From Caccovivens sp964594865 (GTDB lineage Bacteria > Bacillota > Clostridia > Christensenellales > UBA1242): DNA of 64,000 nucleotides. Each line of letters starts with the position of its first letter. Position 1 is the stretch's first letter. The notes under the pieces were generated by a model that was given only the letters and a program-made list of their open reading frames with translations, did no database searches and was not told the DNA's origin. Shown piece by piece: positions 50,623 to 59,222 of this stretch. The position numbers and the translations under genes were made by a program. The DNA lies in NCBI GenBank assembly GCA_964594865.1, contig CAZQMZ010000002.1, forward strand, positions 49,055 through 113,054, given 5' to 3'.

Positions 50623-53475
50623 TTAACAATTTCTATTCTTTTCTTCCTCATCATTTTTTGATAAGACAGGTTTGAGATAGAAATAGCCATCTCGTTTTTC
50701 AATGCGGTCAGCAAACAATTGCCTCTGCTTGTCGTCAAGAAACAGTTTTCCTTTCACTTCTTTCAACTTTCCAAGGTCGGTGATTTGTGAATCTCTGAAA
50801 TCAGCATGTATACCAATATATTCCAAATTTCCAAGGTTGGTGATTTGTGAATTACCAAAAAAAGCATTTCCACCAATATGTTTTAACTTTCCAAGGTCGG
50901 TGGTTTGTGAATTACTGAAAACAGCATGTCCACCAATATGTTTTAAATTACCAAGGTTGGTGATTTTTGAATCTATGAAATCAGCATATCCACCAATATG
51001 GTTCAAATTACCAAGGTCGGTGATTTTTGAATTTCTGAAATTAGCCATTCTACCAATATATTCCAAATTTCCAAGGTTGGTGATTTTTGAATCTATGAAA
51101 TTAGCATCTCTACCAATATGTTTCAACTTTCCAAGATTGGTGATTTGTGAATCACTGAAAAAAGTATTTCCACCAACAAATTCCAAATTTCCAAGGTCGG
51201 TGATTTTTGAACCACTGAAAAAAGCACCTCCACCAATAAATTCCAAATTACCAAGGTTGGTGATTTGTGAATCTATGAAATTAGCAGTTTCACCAATATG
51301 GTTCAACTTTCCAAGGTCGGTGATTTTTGAATTTTTGAAATCAGCATCTCCACCAATACGTTTCAACTTTCCAAGGTCGGTGATTTGTGAATCACTGAAA
51401 AAAGCACCTCCACCAATATATTCCAAATTACCAAGGTCGGTGATTTTTGAATCTATGAAATCAGCATATCCACCAATATATTCCAAATTACCAAGGTTGG
51501 TGATGTTTGAATTTCTGAAATCAGCATCTCCACCAATACGTTTCAACTTTCCAAGGTTGGTGATTTTTGAATTTCTGAAATTAGCATATCCACCAATATA
51601 TTCCAAATTTCCAAGACTGGTGATTTTTGAACCTATGAAATTAGCATATCCACCAATATATTCCAAATTTCCAAGACTGGTGATGTTTAAAACATGGAAA
51701 TCAGCATTTTCCCAAATTATTTTATATTTTGGAGATCTTTCAATTTTTTTAAAAGAAATTTCTTCCACTTTGCAGCTGAAATGTTCTGCAATCACTGAAT
51801 GTGCAAATGTGTTGTTTCTGATTTTGTTTCTTAAATCTGTTTTGTTTGAGTTTTCTATGTGTGATTTATAGTCTTGTTGTGACAAATCTTTCAACAGTTG
51901 TGGAATGTCGCTCTTTTGAAGAGTTTTGTCATCAATTTTCTTTGAATATGAAATCAGGCGGGCGTTCCACTCTTCCTTATCCAACCACTCTTTGCCGTTT
52001 TGGATGTTCTTGTTTTTTGTCAAGAATTCAATGGCAACGGGGCGATATTCTTCTTCAAGTTCTTGTGCGTTTCCGCCTTTGAGTCCGCGAACTTCATCAA
52101 TTTCATTACCACTCATTTTCACAGCAATGTGTGGGTGATTGGAATTATCCACAAACACAAAGAAATCTCCCTGCGCAAGTTGTGAACTTGCCAGAGTTTT
52201 TGTGCACCATGGTGTGTCTTGAACAAGTGAAGCCAAGTTTTGCGCGTTTTTGAGATATTCTTTTTCGTTGGATTGCTTGCCTTCAAATTTCAGCCATTTG
52301 CCCATGCCAAAAGTTTGCACTCCGTCAAGAGTGATTTCATTTTTTTGAGAAGTGCTTTTGTTGAAAAGTTCCAAGCCAGCGAAATATAGGTTGGCAAAGT
52401 TGGAGTGGTCTTTCAAGTTGTTGTAAATCGTCTTCAAAACAACATCGTTGAGTGTCATGTGTCCGGAAATGCTTTTGTGAAGGTCACGCGGTTTGACAAT
52501 GGTTTTTTCTTCTTCATTGTCCTTGTCTTTTTTGTATGTCTTGTGCAAGGTTTCCAAAAGCATAAGGCACTTGAAGGCTGGTTCATATTCAGTTGTCTTG
52601 ATGAAGTCAACAATGTGCTTGAACTCCGCGTGAAGTTGCTGAGAAAAATTCTTTGCCATTTCTTTCATCTTAGTGCTTTTTTCTCTTTGAAAGCGCTCCG
52701 CCGAATCTCCTTCTCCGCGTGCTTGCAAAGCCTTCACTTCTGATTCAAATTCTCGCTCCAATTCTTTGTTGTCTTTGACATAGATTTCAAAATTTTTTGG
52801 GTCTTCGGCAAAGGTATACAGTCTTTCAAGTTCGGCGTTTATGTCCGCTCTGACTTTGGCATACTTCGTTTCTTTCTGTGTTGGCAAAATGTGTGTCTTG
52901 CCGTCATAGAAATTCATGATGAAAATCTTTTCCCAAATGGTCGCTTGCGAAAAAGACTGCTCAATTCGGTTTGTCAGCGAAAGATTGAGAAGCCTTTCGC
53001 TGAGCATTTTGTTTGCACTACCTTTTGCGACAATTAGGTCAAACAGGTTGTCGGTGATTGGAGAATATTTCTCTCTTATCTCTTTGGAGAAGTTGCCGAC
53101 AATCAGGTCGATGACAATTTCTGTGTCCAAAATGCCTTGTTTAATCTGGGCAGGGGAATATATGCCGGCATAACGCAGATAATATTCTCTGTGAATTTGC
53201 TCTCTGTCTTCTTCGGTCAGTGCTTCAAGAATTTCTTCCTTTGCAAGAGCAAAACTTTCACTTTCTTCAAAGTGGTGCAAAACTTCATGTCGATTTGCAA
53301 GTTTCAACTGCTCTTTTGTTTCAATTTGCGCAAGGTTTAAATAAATTTTGTTTCCTGCCGTTCGCGCAACGAAAAAGGCGTTTGGATCATTAAAAAATTC
53401 TGTTTCCAAACCCAGCAAGATGTTATTGTAGGATATGTCATCCTTCGCTTTTTGTATAACTTCCTTTGTCAACAT
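50623..53475 (-). CDS. Large HEXXH and 20-residue-repeat protein, unknown
   Basis: 950 residues from ATG at 53475, overlapping the stop of the upstream 54-aa gene (TGATG). Residues 1-130 look like a zincin: NKIYLNLAQ, then HEVLH (63-67) and a possible third ligand Glu119 in DTEIVID. A long helical region follows (about 130-400). Around 418-490, DTPWCTKTLASSQLAQGDFF and HPHIAVKMSGNEIDEVRG resemble a segment seen in proteins of mobile elements (PcfJ-like, uncertain). Residues about 590-910 hold 16 repeats of 20 residues (I-T-x-L-G-x-L-x-x-I-G-G-x-A-x-F-x-x-S-x), probably a beta-solenoid. The domain mix suggests an effector or conflict protein, but this is not established. Confidence 0.72.
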   Translation of the reverse strand: MLTKEVIQKAKDDISYNNILLGLETEFFNDPNAFFVARTAGNKIYLNLAQIETKEQLKLANRHEVLHHFEESESFALAKEEILEALTEEDREQIHREYYLRYAGIYSPAQIKQGILDTEIVIDLIVGNFSKEIREKYSPITDNLFDLIVAKGSANKMLSERLLNLSLTNRIEQSFSQATIWEKIFIMNFYDGKTHILPTQKETKYAKVRADINAELERLYTFAEDPKNFEIYVKDNKELEREFESEVKALQARGEGDSAERFQREKSTKMKEMAKNFSQQLHAEFKHIVDFIKTTEYEPAFKCLMLLETLHKTYKKDKDNEEEKTIVKPRDLHKSISGHMTLNDVVLKTIYNNLKDHSNFANLYFAGLELFNKSTSQKNEITLDGVQTFGMGKWLKFEGKQSNEKEYLKNAQNLASLVQDTPWCTKTLASSQLAQGDFFVFVDNSNHPHIAVKMSGNEIDEVRGLKGGNAQELEEEYRPVAIEFLTKNKNIQNGKEWLDKEEWNARLISYSKKIDDKTLQKSDIPQLLKDLSQQDYKSHIENSNKTDLRNKIRNNTFAHSVIAEHFSCKVEEISFKKIERSPKYKIIWENADFHVLNITSLGNLEYIGGYANFIGSKITSLGNLEYIGGYANFRNSKITNLGKLKRIGGDADFRNSNITNLGNLEYIGGYADFIDSKITDLGNLEYIGGGAFFSDSQITDLGKLKRIGGDADFKNSKITDLGKLNHIGETANFIDSQITNLGNLEFIGGGAFFSGSKITDLGNLEFVGGNTFFSDSQITNLGKLKHIGRDANFIDSKITNLGNLEYIGRMANFRNSKITDLGNLNHIGGYADFIDSKITNLGNLKHIGGHAVFSNSQTTDLGKLKHIGGNAFFGNSQITNLGNLEYIGIHADFRDSQITDLGKLKEVKGKLFLDDKQRQLFADRIEKRDGYFYLKPVLSKNDEEEKNRNC
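50761..51720 (-). repeat. Sixteen 60-bp tandem repeats in exact phase
   Basis: Each unit is exactly 60 bases with no insertion or deletion, and has a nearly constant core (CCAAGGTNGGTGATTT on plus). Units differ at 5-12 positions. They encode the 20-residue repeats of the 950-aa protein. Confidence 0.95.
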
Positions 53476-53639
53476 CAAAATTTCTCCTTTTCAAGCAATA
53501 AATAAATCTCTTCAAGAGTTTTGCCTTCTTGAAGCAAATTTTGAATTTTTTTCGTCCTTAATTCAAATTTTTTGGCGTCCTTTTCAGCAATTTGCACAAG
53601 ACTGCCGTCATACGCTTTCATTGTTACCATTTTTTTCAT
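53475..53639 (-). CDS. 54-residue protein coupled to the HEXXH-repeat protein
   Basis: ATG at 53639 is preceded by AAGGAG at good spacing. The 54 residues are basic and acidic by turns, with a short beta-like start (MVTMKAYDGSLVQIAE) and an amphipathic helical end (KIQNLLQEGKTLEEIYLLLE). The stop TGA overlaps the ATG of the large protein, so they are translated as a pair. The size and coupling resemble antitoxin or immunity partners, but there is no recognised motif, and this is inference only. Confidence 0.72.
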   Translation of the reverse strand: MKKMVTMKAYDGSLVQIAEKDAKKFELRTKKIQNLLQEGKTLEEIYLLLEKEKF

Positions 53640-53688
53640 ATCCACTCCTTTGTTATTTGACTTTGAAATTTAATACAGAAAAATTAAA

Positions 53689-55413
53689 TTAGTTCTTTTT
53701 GAAGAGTTGATTTGTGAAGTTGTATAGAAGCACCACCACAACGAGATAGTAAGCAAGCGAGATGAAGAAGTTTCCATACGCATAAAGTGCTGTCTGCAAA
53801 AAGCCCGCACTCATAGTTCCACCACCAAGCAGTGCTGTCAAATCGACATGTATGAAAGGCAGGAGACAATAGATCAGCGCTCCGTTCAAGAAAATGTTGC
53901 AGATTGTGGCTACGGCAAAGATGAGAAGAGAAATTGCAAAGTTAAGCTCAAATTTTCGTGACAAGTTCATGATAAAAATTGTCATGACGGAATAGAAAAC
54001 AACTTGCAATTCAATACCGATGAGTTTGATGATTAAGAACAAGAACGGATGAATTGTATATGCTGTTGAAAGGTTGAACACAGCCAAAATCTCACTGACA
54101 CCAACCGAGTTGAAAAGAATTTGCCAGAAGAAGACGATGAATGTGAAGAGCGCCAAAACAAACGAAGTTGAAAAGACGATTGCCAGGAACTTGCCAGCAA
54201 AAACCTGTCCAAAGCGAACATCTTGCGACAAAACCACGTCCATTTTTCCGTTTCGGCGGTCAACTCCAAAAAGTTTGTAGGCACAGAAAATGCCAAAAAT
54301 GATTGTGAAAAATCCGATAATGCAAAGGATGAAATAGGTGTAGTCATACGCGTTTGCTTCTGCTGTTGTTGCAACGTTGAAGTTGAGTGCTTCCTGATAG
54401 GTGGTGTAATATGCACTTTCATCTTCCAAAAAATAGTTGATTTTCACAAGTGATTGTTTGAGATCTTCTTGAGTGAGCGCTTCACATTTATAAAGATCTT
54501 CAACATCATCAAAATGGTTGATCAAAAGCAGGTATAATTCATATTTCACGCCGGCATATGCACTTTCGCAGGTGAGTTTATAATTTGTGATAAGCGAAAT
54601 CATTTCATCCATATATGCTGTGCTTCCAGCAGTCACTGAAACACTGATTTCTTCCATTTCTAGCAAAATCTGTTCAAGTTTTTCTTCCGCTTTTGCTATG
54701 TATTGACTCTGAAAGGTCTCAATTTTTTCTGGGTCAAACTCAATCAAACTGCTCTGTGTTTGTAAAATGGCGGAAAACAAATCTATATTGTTTACAAAAT
54801 CGTCCAAGACAAGTGCAATGTATTCATATATGTCGCTTGTTTTCACAGCAAGATATTCTTCATTGTTTAAGGTTGATTTGATATATTCATTCACTTCTTC
54901 CAATTTTTCAAAATCTTCTTGATTGATGAACAATCGGCTTTCGAAAACATCCAATGATTTATATCTAGTCACAAATTCATCCAAACTTTGTGATGCACTT
55001 TCAACTTCGTCAAAATTGCTATCTTGATTTAAATATGAAGAATCTTTGTCGAGCGCATATCTTTCAAGTTGAGTTTTTATTGTTGAAAATTCGGTCTTTA
55101 TGTTTGTCAAAGCGGAAAACTCTTCGCTGTCATTCTCTGTTTGAGTGTCGAGATATTCTTGCGCTTTTGAGAGTAGTTCATCCAGTGCAGATTTGGTGTC
55201 GATTTCGCTTGAAGTGGATTCCAAAAAGTTTTGATATATCTCTTTTGTGTTTGTGGCTGAAACAGCGGCGGTGTAGTCGGTCGATGTTGGAATTTTGTAT
55301 GTCACACTGAAAATCAAACTTGCAATCAGCACAACAACAAGCACAATCAAAGTGATTGGGTTGAACATAAGACGACGGAAATCATAGGAGGCAATTTTGA
55401 AGATTTTTTTCAT
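53689..55413 (-). CDS. ABC-2 type transporter permease
   Basis: 574 residues. One membrane helix near the N-terminus (about 17-40) is followed by a long extracytoplasmic helical domain (about 45-330) and five to six helices in the last 200 residues (from about 352). This is the layout of ABC-2 export permeases with a large loop after helix 1. The start overlaps the ATPase stop by ATGA. Substrate unknown; such pairs often export peptides, lipids or drugs. Its stop lies 50 bases before the 54-aa gene. Confidence 0.82.
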   Translation of the reverse strand: MKKIFKIASYDFRRLMFNPITLIVLVVVLIASLIFSVTYKIPTSTDYTAAVSATNTKEIYQNFLESTSSEIDTKSALDELLSKAQEYLDTQTENDSEEFSALTNIKTEFSTIKTQLERYALDKDSSYLNQDSNFDEVESASQSLDEFVTRYKSLDVFESRLFINQEDFEKLEEVNEYIKSTLNNEEYLAVKTSDIYEYIALVLDDFVNNIDLFSAILQTQSSLIEFDPEKIETFQSQYIAKAEEKLEQILLEMEEISVSVTAGSTAYMDEMISLITNYKLTCESAYAGVKYELYLLLINHFDDVEDLYKCEALTQEDLKQSLVKINYFLEDESAYYTTYQEALNFNVATTAEANAYDYTYFILCIIGFFTIIFGIFCAYKLFGVDRRNGKMDVVLSQDVRFGQVFAGKFLAIVFSTSFVLALFTFIVFFWQILFNSVGVSEILAVFNLSTAYTIHPFLFLIIKLIGIELQVVFYSVMTIFIMNLSRKFELNFAISLLIFAVATICNIFLNGALIYCLLPFIHVDLTALLGGGTMSAGFLQTALYAYGNFFISLAYYLVVVVLLYNFTNQLFKKN

Positions 55414-56378
55414 TGAACTTCTTCCTCCTTATAGTATGGCGCAAGATTGGCAAAAACTTTCTCCGCTTTTTTGGACAAGAAACCTGCTGAATAGACAGCA
55501 ATGTTTTTCTTGGTCAAAAATCGAACGATGTCGGCGGTCAAATCTTCGTCCGCTTCAAACAGCACATGCTTGTCAAGAATTTTGACTTTGAGATTGAATT
55601 GGTTCATGATAAGTTTTCCGGAATAGTGAGGATATTTCACTCGAACAAAGGCGAAAGTTTTGAGGTCGTCAATTTTGCTGGATTCTTGTTTTTGCATAAT
55701 TTCTCTGATTGCACGATTTTCCATAAAAACAAAACCGTCGCACTCATCTTCAATGATTTCCAAGTTGCGCGATGTCATGATTATCGCTGTTCCATTTTGT
55801 TTGATTTCATGAATGGCATTTTTCACCATTTGCAAACTGTTGGATGGAATGTTTTTGAAAGGTTCGTCCAAAAGTAAGAGTTTTGGTTCGGTCAAAAAAC
55901 CAAGCGCCAAGCCCATGAGTTTGCGCTCATAATATGTCAAAAACAGCACTCTGGTGTTCAGTTTGTGTGCAAGGTTGAATTTGTTGAGAACACGAACAAT
56001 TTTTTCTTTGTTCACATTTTCATTCAGAGCGGAAAGATATTTCAAATTTTCGTAGACAGTTTGATATTTAAAAAAAACGGGAGGGTCAAAGCAAGTGGAA
56101 ACCTTCCTCAAAATTTTTTTACTGTAAAAAACATCTTGTCCCTCAATCAAAACTTGACCGGGATTGATTGGAAGCGAGCCAGAGATGGCCTTGATAAAAC
56201 TTGTCTTTCCAGACTTGTTTTCACCCAAAATTCCCCAACACTCACCATAGTTCAAAGTGAAGTTGGCATTTTTGACCAAAAAACGATCCTTAATCAAAAC
56301 CGAAAGGTTGTTGACGTTCAAAAGTAGAACGTTGTTTTCATTTGATGTCTTCTTGTCATCTAAAATTTTTTCTTTCAT
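55410..56378 (-). CDS. ABC transporter ATP-binding protein with degenerate motifs
   Basis: 322 residues. Walker A is GENKSGKTS (about 52-60) and Walker B LLLLDEPF. The LSGGQ signature reads LTYYERKL and the H-loop His reads Ser (IIMTSRNLE). Residues about 235-322 form an extra C-terminal domain. It pairs with the ABC-2 permease through an ATGA overlap. Loss of the signature and switch His predicts weak or altered ATP hydrolysis. Its ATG lies six bases after an extended -10 (TGTTATAAT), so the message is probably leaderless. Confidence 0.82.
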   Translation of the reverse strand: MKEKILDDKKTSNENNVLLLNVNNLSVLIKDRFLVKNANFTLNYGECWGILGENKSGKTSFIKAISGSLPINPGQVLIEGQDVFYSKKILRKVSTCFDPPVFFKYQTVYENLKYLSALNENVNKEKIVRVLNKFNLAHKLNTRVLFLTYYERKLMGLALGFLTEPKLLLLDEPFKNIPSNSLQMVKNAIHEIKQNGTAIIMTSRNLEIIEDECDGFVFMENRAIREIMQKQESSKIDDLKTFAFVRVKYPHYSGKLIMNQFNLKVKILDKHVLFEADEDLTADIVRFLTKKNIAVYSAGFLSKKAEKVFANLAPYYKEEEVQ

Positions 56379-56384
56379 ATAAAC

Positions 56385-56413
56385 ATTATAACAAAAAATG
56401 TATCTTTTGTAAA
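56385..56413 (-). promoter_or_regulatory. Promoter of the ABC pair, leaderless start
   Basis: On minus: TTTACA (56413-56408), 17 bases, TATAAT (56390-56385) extended by TGT. The ATG follows after six bases with no ribosome binding site. Confidence 0.75.
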
Positions 56414-56450
56414 GAGTTTTTTAAAAAAGAGCAAATGTTCATTTTTGAAT

Positions 56451-56485
56451 GTAAAGTTTTATTCTTATATCGAATAGAACTTTAC
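56451..56485. promoter_or_regulatory. 14-bp inverted repeat between divergent promoters
   Basis: GTAAAGTTTTATTC and GAATAGAACTTTAC (one G-T mismatch) around a 7-base loop. It has no T run, so is not a terminator. It lies between the -35 boxes of the ABC pair and of the Cys-rich gene and may be a shared operator. Confidence 0.6.
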
Positions 56486-56572
56486 TACTTAAAAGTTAAG
56501 AAAATTTAACGAAAAAATTAAAAAAATACTAAAAATCATTTGATAAATAACATAAAAAAGAAAAATTAGTTA

Positions 56573-56601
56573 TTGACTTTTTGACAGAATTGTGCTAGAA
56601 T
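56573..56601 (+). promoter_or_regulatory. Promoter of the Cys-rich gene, leaderless start
   Basis: TTGACT (56573-56578), 17 bases, TAGAAT (56596-56601) extended by TGC. The ATG follows after six bases with no ribosome binding site. Confidence 0.8.
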
Positions 56602-56607
56602 TATGCC

Positions 56608-57324
56608 ATGGAATACACAAAGGAAATGTTGGAATTCAACCTTTCAAGAGGTTGCAATTTAATAAAAAGAGACATAAAAGACAAAAAAATCGTTTCAGAT
56701 ATTCTCAAAAAGAACAGTGGGTTTGGGAAGTGTAACGGTAATAAATGTTTTTGGGCGTATGTCGATTTGGGTGACCCAAAATATGACAGTAGAAATTTTG
56801 ATTTCGGATATCTTTTTGATCATTGGAAAAAAATTGATGAAGAGCAATATCGGGATATTGTATGTAAATATAATGGCGAAGTTTTTAGGTGCCTTTTAGA
56901 TTGCGATGTTTTGAAACAAGTTATTGAACAGACAAATTGTGATGAAGAAATTAAACAAAGGTTGTTGAAAGAAATTGAACATAAAGAATTGGTCGCTTTG
57001 AAATTTGTCAAAGAACGACCTGAAAAAGGTTGTTGCACAAAATTTCCATCCGGAATTTTAACAGACGATTTTTCTAGAACCTTGCGAAAAGTTCAAGAGA
57101 TTTGCTCCAGTCGAATAAACATAAACATTGACAATGCAGACAACCTTTCAAAATTTCAGAAGATTGCGTTATTACCGTTTTTGGATATGAGGTCAAATGT
57201 CAAGGCAAATGTTGTGCATAAAGGCGACTGGGCGACATATTGCGATTTGAATGGAAGATATTATCAAAATGTTCATGATTTTCATCTTGTTGATTTTACA
57301 CTTGACAGAGAAATGACAAAATAA
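56608..57324 (+). CDS. Cysteine-rich soluble protein, unknown
   Basis: 238 residues, no signal peptide or membrane helix. Many Cys are present, including GKCNGNKCFW (about 40-49), RCLLDCD (about 92-98), and CC at about 140. Their spacing could bind metal, but no standard motif fits. The rest is mixed helix and strand with many Asp and Lys. I do not recognise the family. It has a near-consensus promoter and no ribosome binding site, so it is probably well transcribed as a leaderless message. It is divergent from the ABC transporter. Confidence 0.7.
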   Translation: MEYTKEMLEFNLSRGCNLIKRDIKDKKIVSDILKKNSGFGKCNGNKCFWAYVDLGDPKYDSRNFDFGYLFDHWKKIDEEQYRDIVCKYNGEVFRCLLDCDVLKQVIEQTNCDEEIKQRLLKEIEHKELVALKFVKERPEKGCCTKFPSGILTDDFSRTLRKVQEICSSRININIDNADNLSKFQKIALLPFLDMRSNVKANVVHKGDWATYCDLNGRYYQNVHDFHLVDFTLDREMTK

Positions 57325-57352
57325 AAAAACACATTTTTTTGCAAAAAAATAT

Positions 57353-57392
57353 CAAAAAAATATGAAAAAATCGATTTTTTCATATTTTTTTT
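57353..57392. terminator. Bidirectional terminator
   Basis: A long palindrome centred on ATCGAT, with arms TATGAAAAAAT and ATTTTTTCATA, between the convergent Cys-rich gene and the DUF4364 gene. The following 110 bases to the DUF4364 stop are T-rich with nothing else visible. Confidence 0.82.
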
Positions 57393-57510
57393 GCTTTTTT
57401 TTAAACAAAATTGAATTTTTGTTTTGTTTTTTCTTTTTTATTTCTTTAATATTTTGTTTTCAATTTTATGAAAATTTATTGAACTTTCAGTTGTGTTTTC
57501 AATCTACATT

Positions 57511-58044
57511 TTAATCTGTGCTTATCAAATTTTCAAAAATATATTCATATATATTTGGTGCAGATTGTCGCCATTTTTTGCAAGCTTCTTCTGCGGCTTG
57601 GCGGGTTGGTGCTTTGATGTTGATTTCAAAAAGTGGAGTAGAAATCAAACTTTCATAGATTCGCATTGTGACAAGATACGAACCGTCGTCGGCATCGGTA
57701 TAGTTGGCATAATATTCCTGCGATTGTTTGATATTCAGGCGGTTGGTTTTGCAATAGTTGGTGATTTCATCTCGCAAGTCATGCGGAATGCGTTTATAAA
57801 AATATGATAGGCAATCATGACCTTCAAATGTGAGAGTATATCTCATTTCACCTTCTTTGCATTCTGTTTTGTAAATCAGTTTTGCTTCCGAAAGTTGATA
57901 GAGAAGGTCAAGGCAATCCATATAATTTATCCAACCATTTTTCACCGAACAAATTTCAATAATAGAGTTTTCTGTCAATGGCATTTCCATTTTTTCCATA
58001 CAGAAGAGGATGATAAGTTTGTTGGTGACAGCATCATAATTCAT
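57511..58044 (-). CDS. DUF4364 family protein (probable winged-helix regulator)
   Basis: 177 residues from ATG at 58044, with TTGGAG upstream. The N-terminal half is a winged-helix-like domain with MEKMEMPLTENSIIEICS and GWINYMDCLDLLYQLSEAKLI, followed by a wing (MRYTLTFEGHDCLSYF). This is the DUF4364 pattern common in Clostridia. The family is thought to be transcriptional regulators; targets are unknown. The C-terminal part (about 100-177) carries a beta domain. Confidence 0.85.
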   Translation of the reverse strand: MNYDAVTNKLIILFCMEKMEMPLTENSIIEICSVKNGWINYMDCLDLLYQLSEAKLIYKTECKEGEMRYTLTFEGHDCLSYFYKRIPHDLRDEITNYCKTNRLNIKQSQEYYANYTDADDGSYLVTMRIYESLISTPLFEINIKAPTRQAAEEACKKWRQSAPNIYEYIFENLISTD

Positions 58045-58142
58045 AAATCGCTCCAAAATTCAAGATTGTCAATTTCAATTTGTTATATCTTAGCATTTCA
58101 AACAAAAAAAAGCAAATTTTTTATACATTCTTGAAAAATTAT

Positions 58143-58171
58143 TTAACTTTTTTGAGTGATTGTGATACAAT
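58143..58171 (+). promoter_or_regulatory. Promoter of the helical unknown gene
   Basis: TTAACT (58143-58148), 17 bases, TACAAT (58166-58171) extended by TGA. A leader of about 27 bases with AGAGGAGG follows. Confidence 0.6.
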
Positions 58172-58204
58172 ATTGCATAATTTATTTTGTTAGAGGAGGT
58201 CGTG

Positions 58205-59008
58205 ATGGAAGCGAACAACATTCTTGATGTAGAGAGATTTGTGGTTGAATGCAATGATATGTTGAGCGGAAAATTTCTTAATTTGACAAAAAGATTGGAT
58301 AAATTTCTCACAGTGTTGACAAAAAGTGATGATATTTTGGACTTTTTGAAAGATTGTCTTGATGATTTTGATGATGAAGAAGAATTTGAAAAGACATTTT
58401 CGTTGGACAAAAGAACCGGCAGTGCAAGGATGTCAATTCCAACTGATGACAAGAAAAGACTTGCACTCAGCACAACGATTTTCAACAACTTGACGAACGG
58501 GAAACTTAATGCCAATCAATTTTTGGAAACATATTTTCAAAACAAAAAAGCAACACCAATTCAAAACTTTCTTGATCTCATTGTCAGACCATACAGAGAT
58601 TTGATTTGCAAATATTTTGAAATCAGTCCAAGTATCACAGCGGACGACATCATGAAACAAATCGAGGCAGAAAAAATTCAACAAAAGGAAGAAGAAAAAG
58701 AAGCGGAAGAGGCACAATTTCCACATTTGGACGAAATTTTGGTGGAAGTAATAAAAAACTGCAATCAAATTTTAGCTCTTTTGAAATTTGAAAAGAAAAG
58801 AACAGACAACCTTGACGATGTTGAATTTGTTGTCAATTCCATTATCAAAGCATGCGAAAAACGCGATTTGATGGTTGTCAATGGCTTGGTGATTGGGCTT
58901 AACTATGCTTCAAAAAAGTTTAAGAACATAAGGCACTTGGTGACAGATCTCAATGATTTGATTTATGATTATTATGAATATTTGGCAAACGGAGAAGAGA
59001 GAAACTGA
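58205..59008 (+). CDS. Helical acidic protein, unknown
   Basis: 267 residues from ATG at 58205, with AGAGGAGG upstream; an earlier in-frame TTG would overlap that site. It is almost wholly alpha-helical and charged, with Asp-rich FDDEEEFEK (about 58-66) and a Glu-rich segment (about 155-180). No membrane helix, signal peptide or known motif is visible. It could be a scaffold or coiled-coil protein. It has its own promoter and terminator and precedes ftsH by 214 bases. Confidence 0.75.
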   Translation: MEANNILDVERFVVECNDMLSGKFLNLTKRLDKFLTVLTKSDDILDFLKDCLDDFDDEEEFEKTFSLDKRTGSARMSIPTDDKKRLALSTTIFNNLTNGKLNANQFLETYFQNKKATPIQNFLDLIVRPYRDLICKYFEISPSITADDIMKQIEAEKIQQKEEEKEAEEAQFPHLDEILVEVIKNCNQILALLKFEKKRTDNLDDVEFVVNSIIKACEKRDLMVVNGLVIGLNYASKKFKNIRHLVTDLNDLIYDYYEYLANGEERN

Positions 59009-59021
59009 TCTCTCTTTTTTC
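58993..59021 (+). terminator. Terminator of the helical unknown gene
   Basis: AAGAGAG/CTCTCTT stem around the stop codon, then a T run. Confidence 0.8.
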
Positions 59022-59142
59022 TTACACAAACGAATGGCATTCTTTTTGGATTGTGTTGTTTATTTTCTGATTTAAAACATATCTTATATATGTCTATGCG
59101 ACGAATTATGACAGAATTTTTTTTGTTTTGTTTGTTGTTTTG

Positions 59143-59171
59143 TTGTTTTATTTTTTTTAATGTGCTAAAAT
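59143..59171 (+). promoter_or_regulatory. Promoter of ftsH
   Basis: TTGTTT (59143-59148), 17 bases, TAAAAT (59166-59171) extended by TGC. Confidence 0.55.
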
Positions 59172-59222
59172 TATCATGTATTTTGCGATTTAAACTTTTA
59201 CTTTGAATTGAAGGAGTGAATT

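Noticed and set aside
50761..51720. CRISPR-like regular repeats
   Set aside because: The spacing is exactly 60 bases, but the units are contiguous coding repeats with graded similarity, not constant repeats with unique spacers. No cas genes are nearby.
50702..51871. Long open frame on the plus strand (389 codons) opposite the 20-residue repeats
   Set aside because: It exists only because the 60-bp unit lacks stops in that frame. It has no ribosome binding site, a Pro/Ser/Lys/Phe-rich repetitive product, and the minus frame has a consistent beta-solenoid pattern plus a coupled upstream gene.
56451..56485. Terminator of the ABC pair or of the Cys-rich gene
   Set aside because: The hairpin lies upstream of both divergent genes and has no T run on either side.
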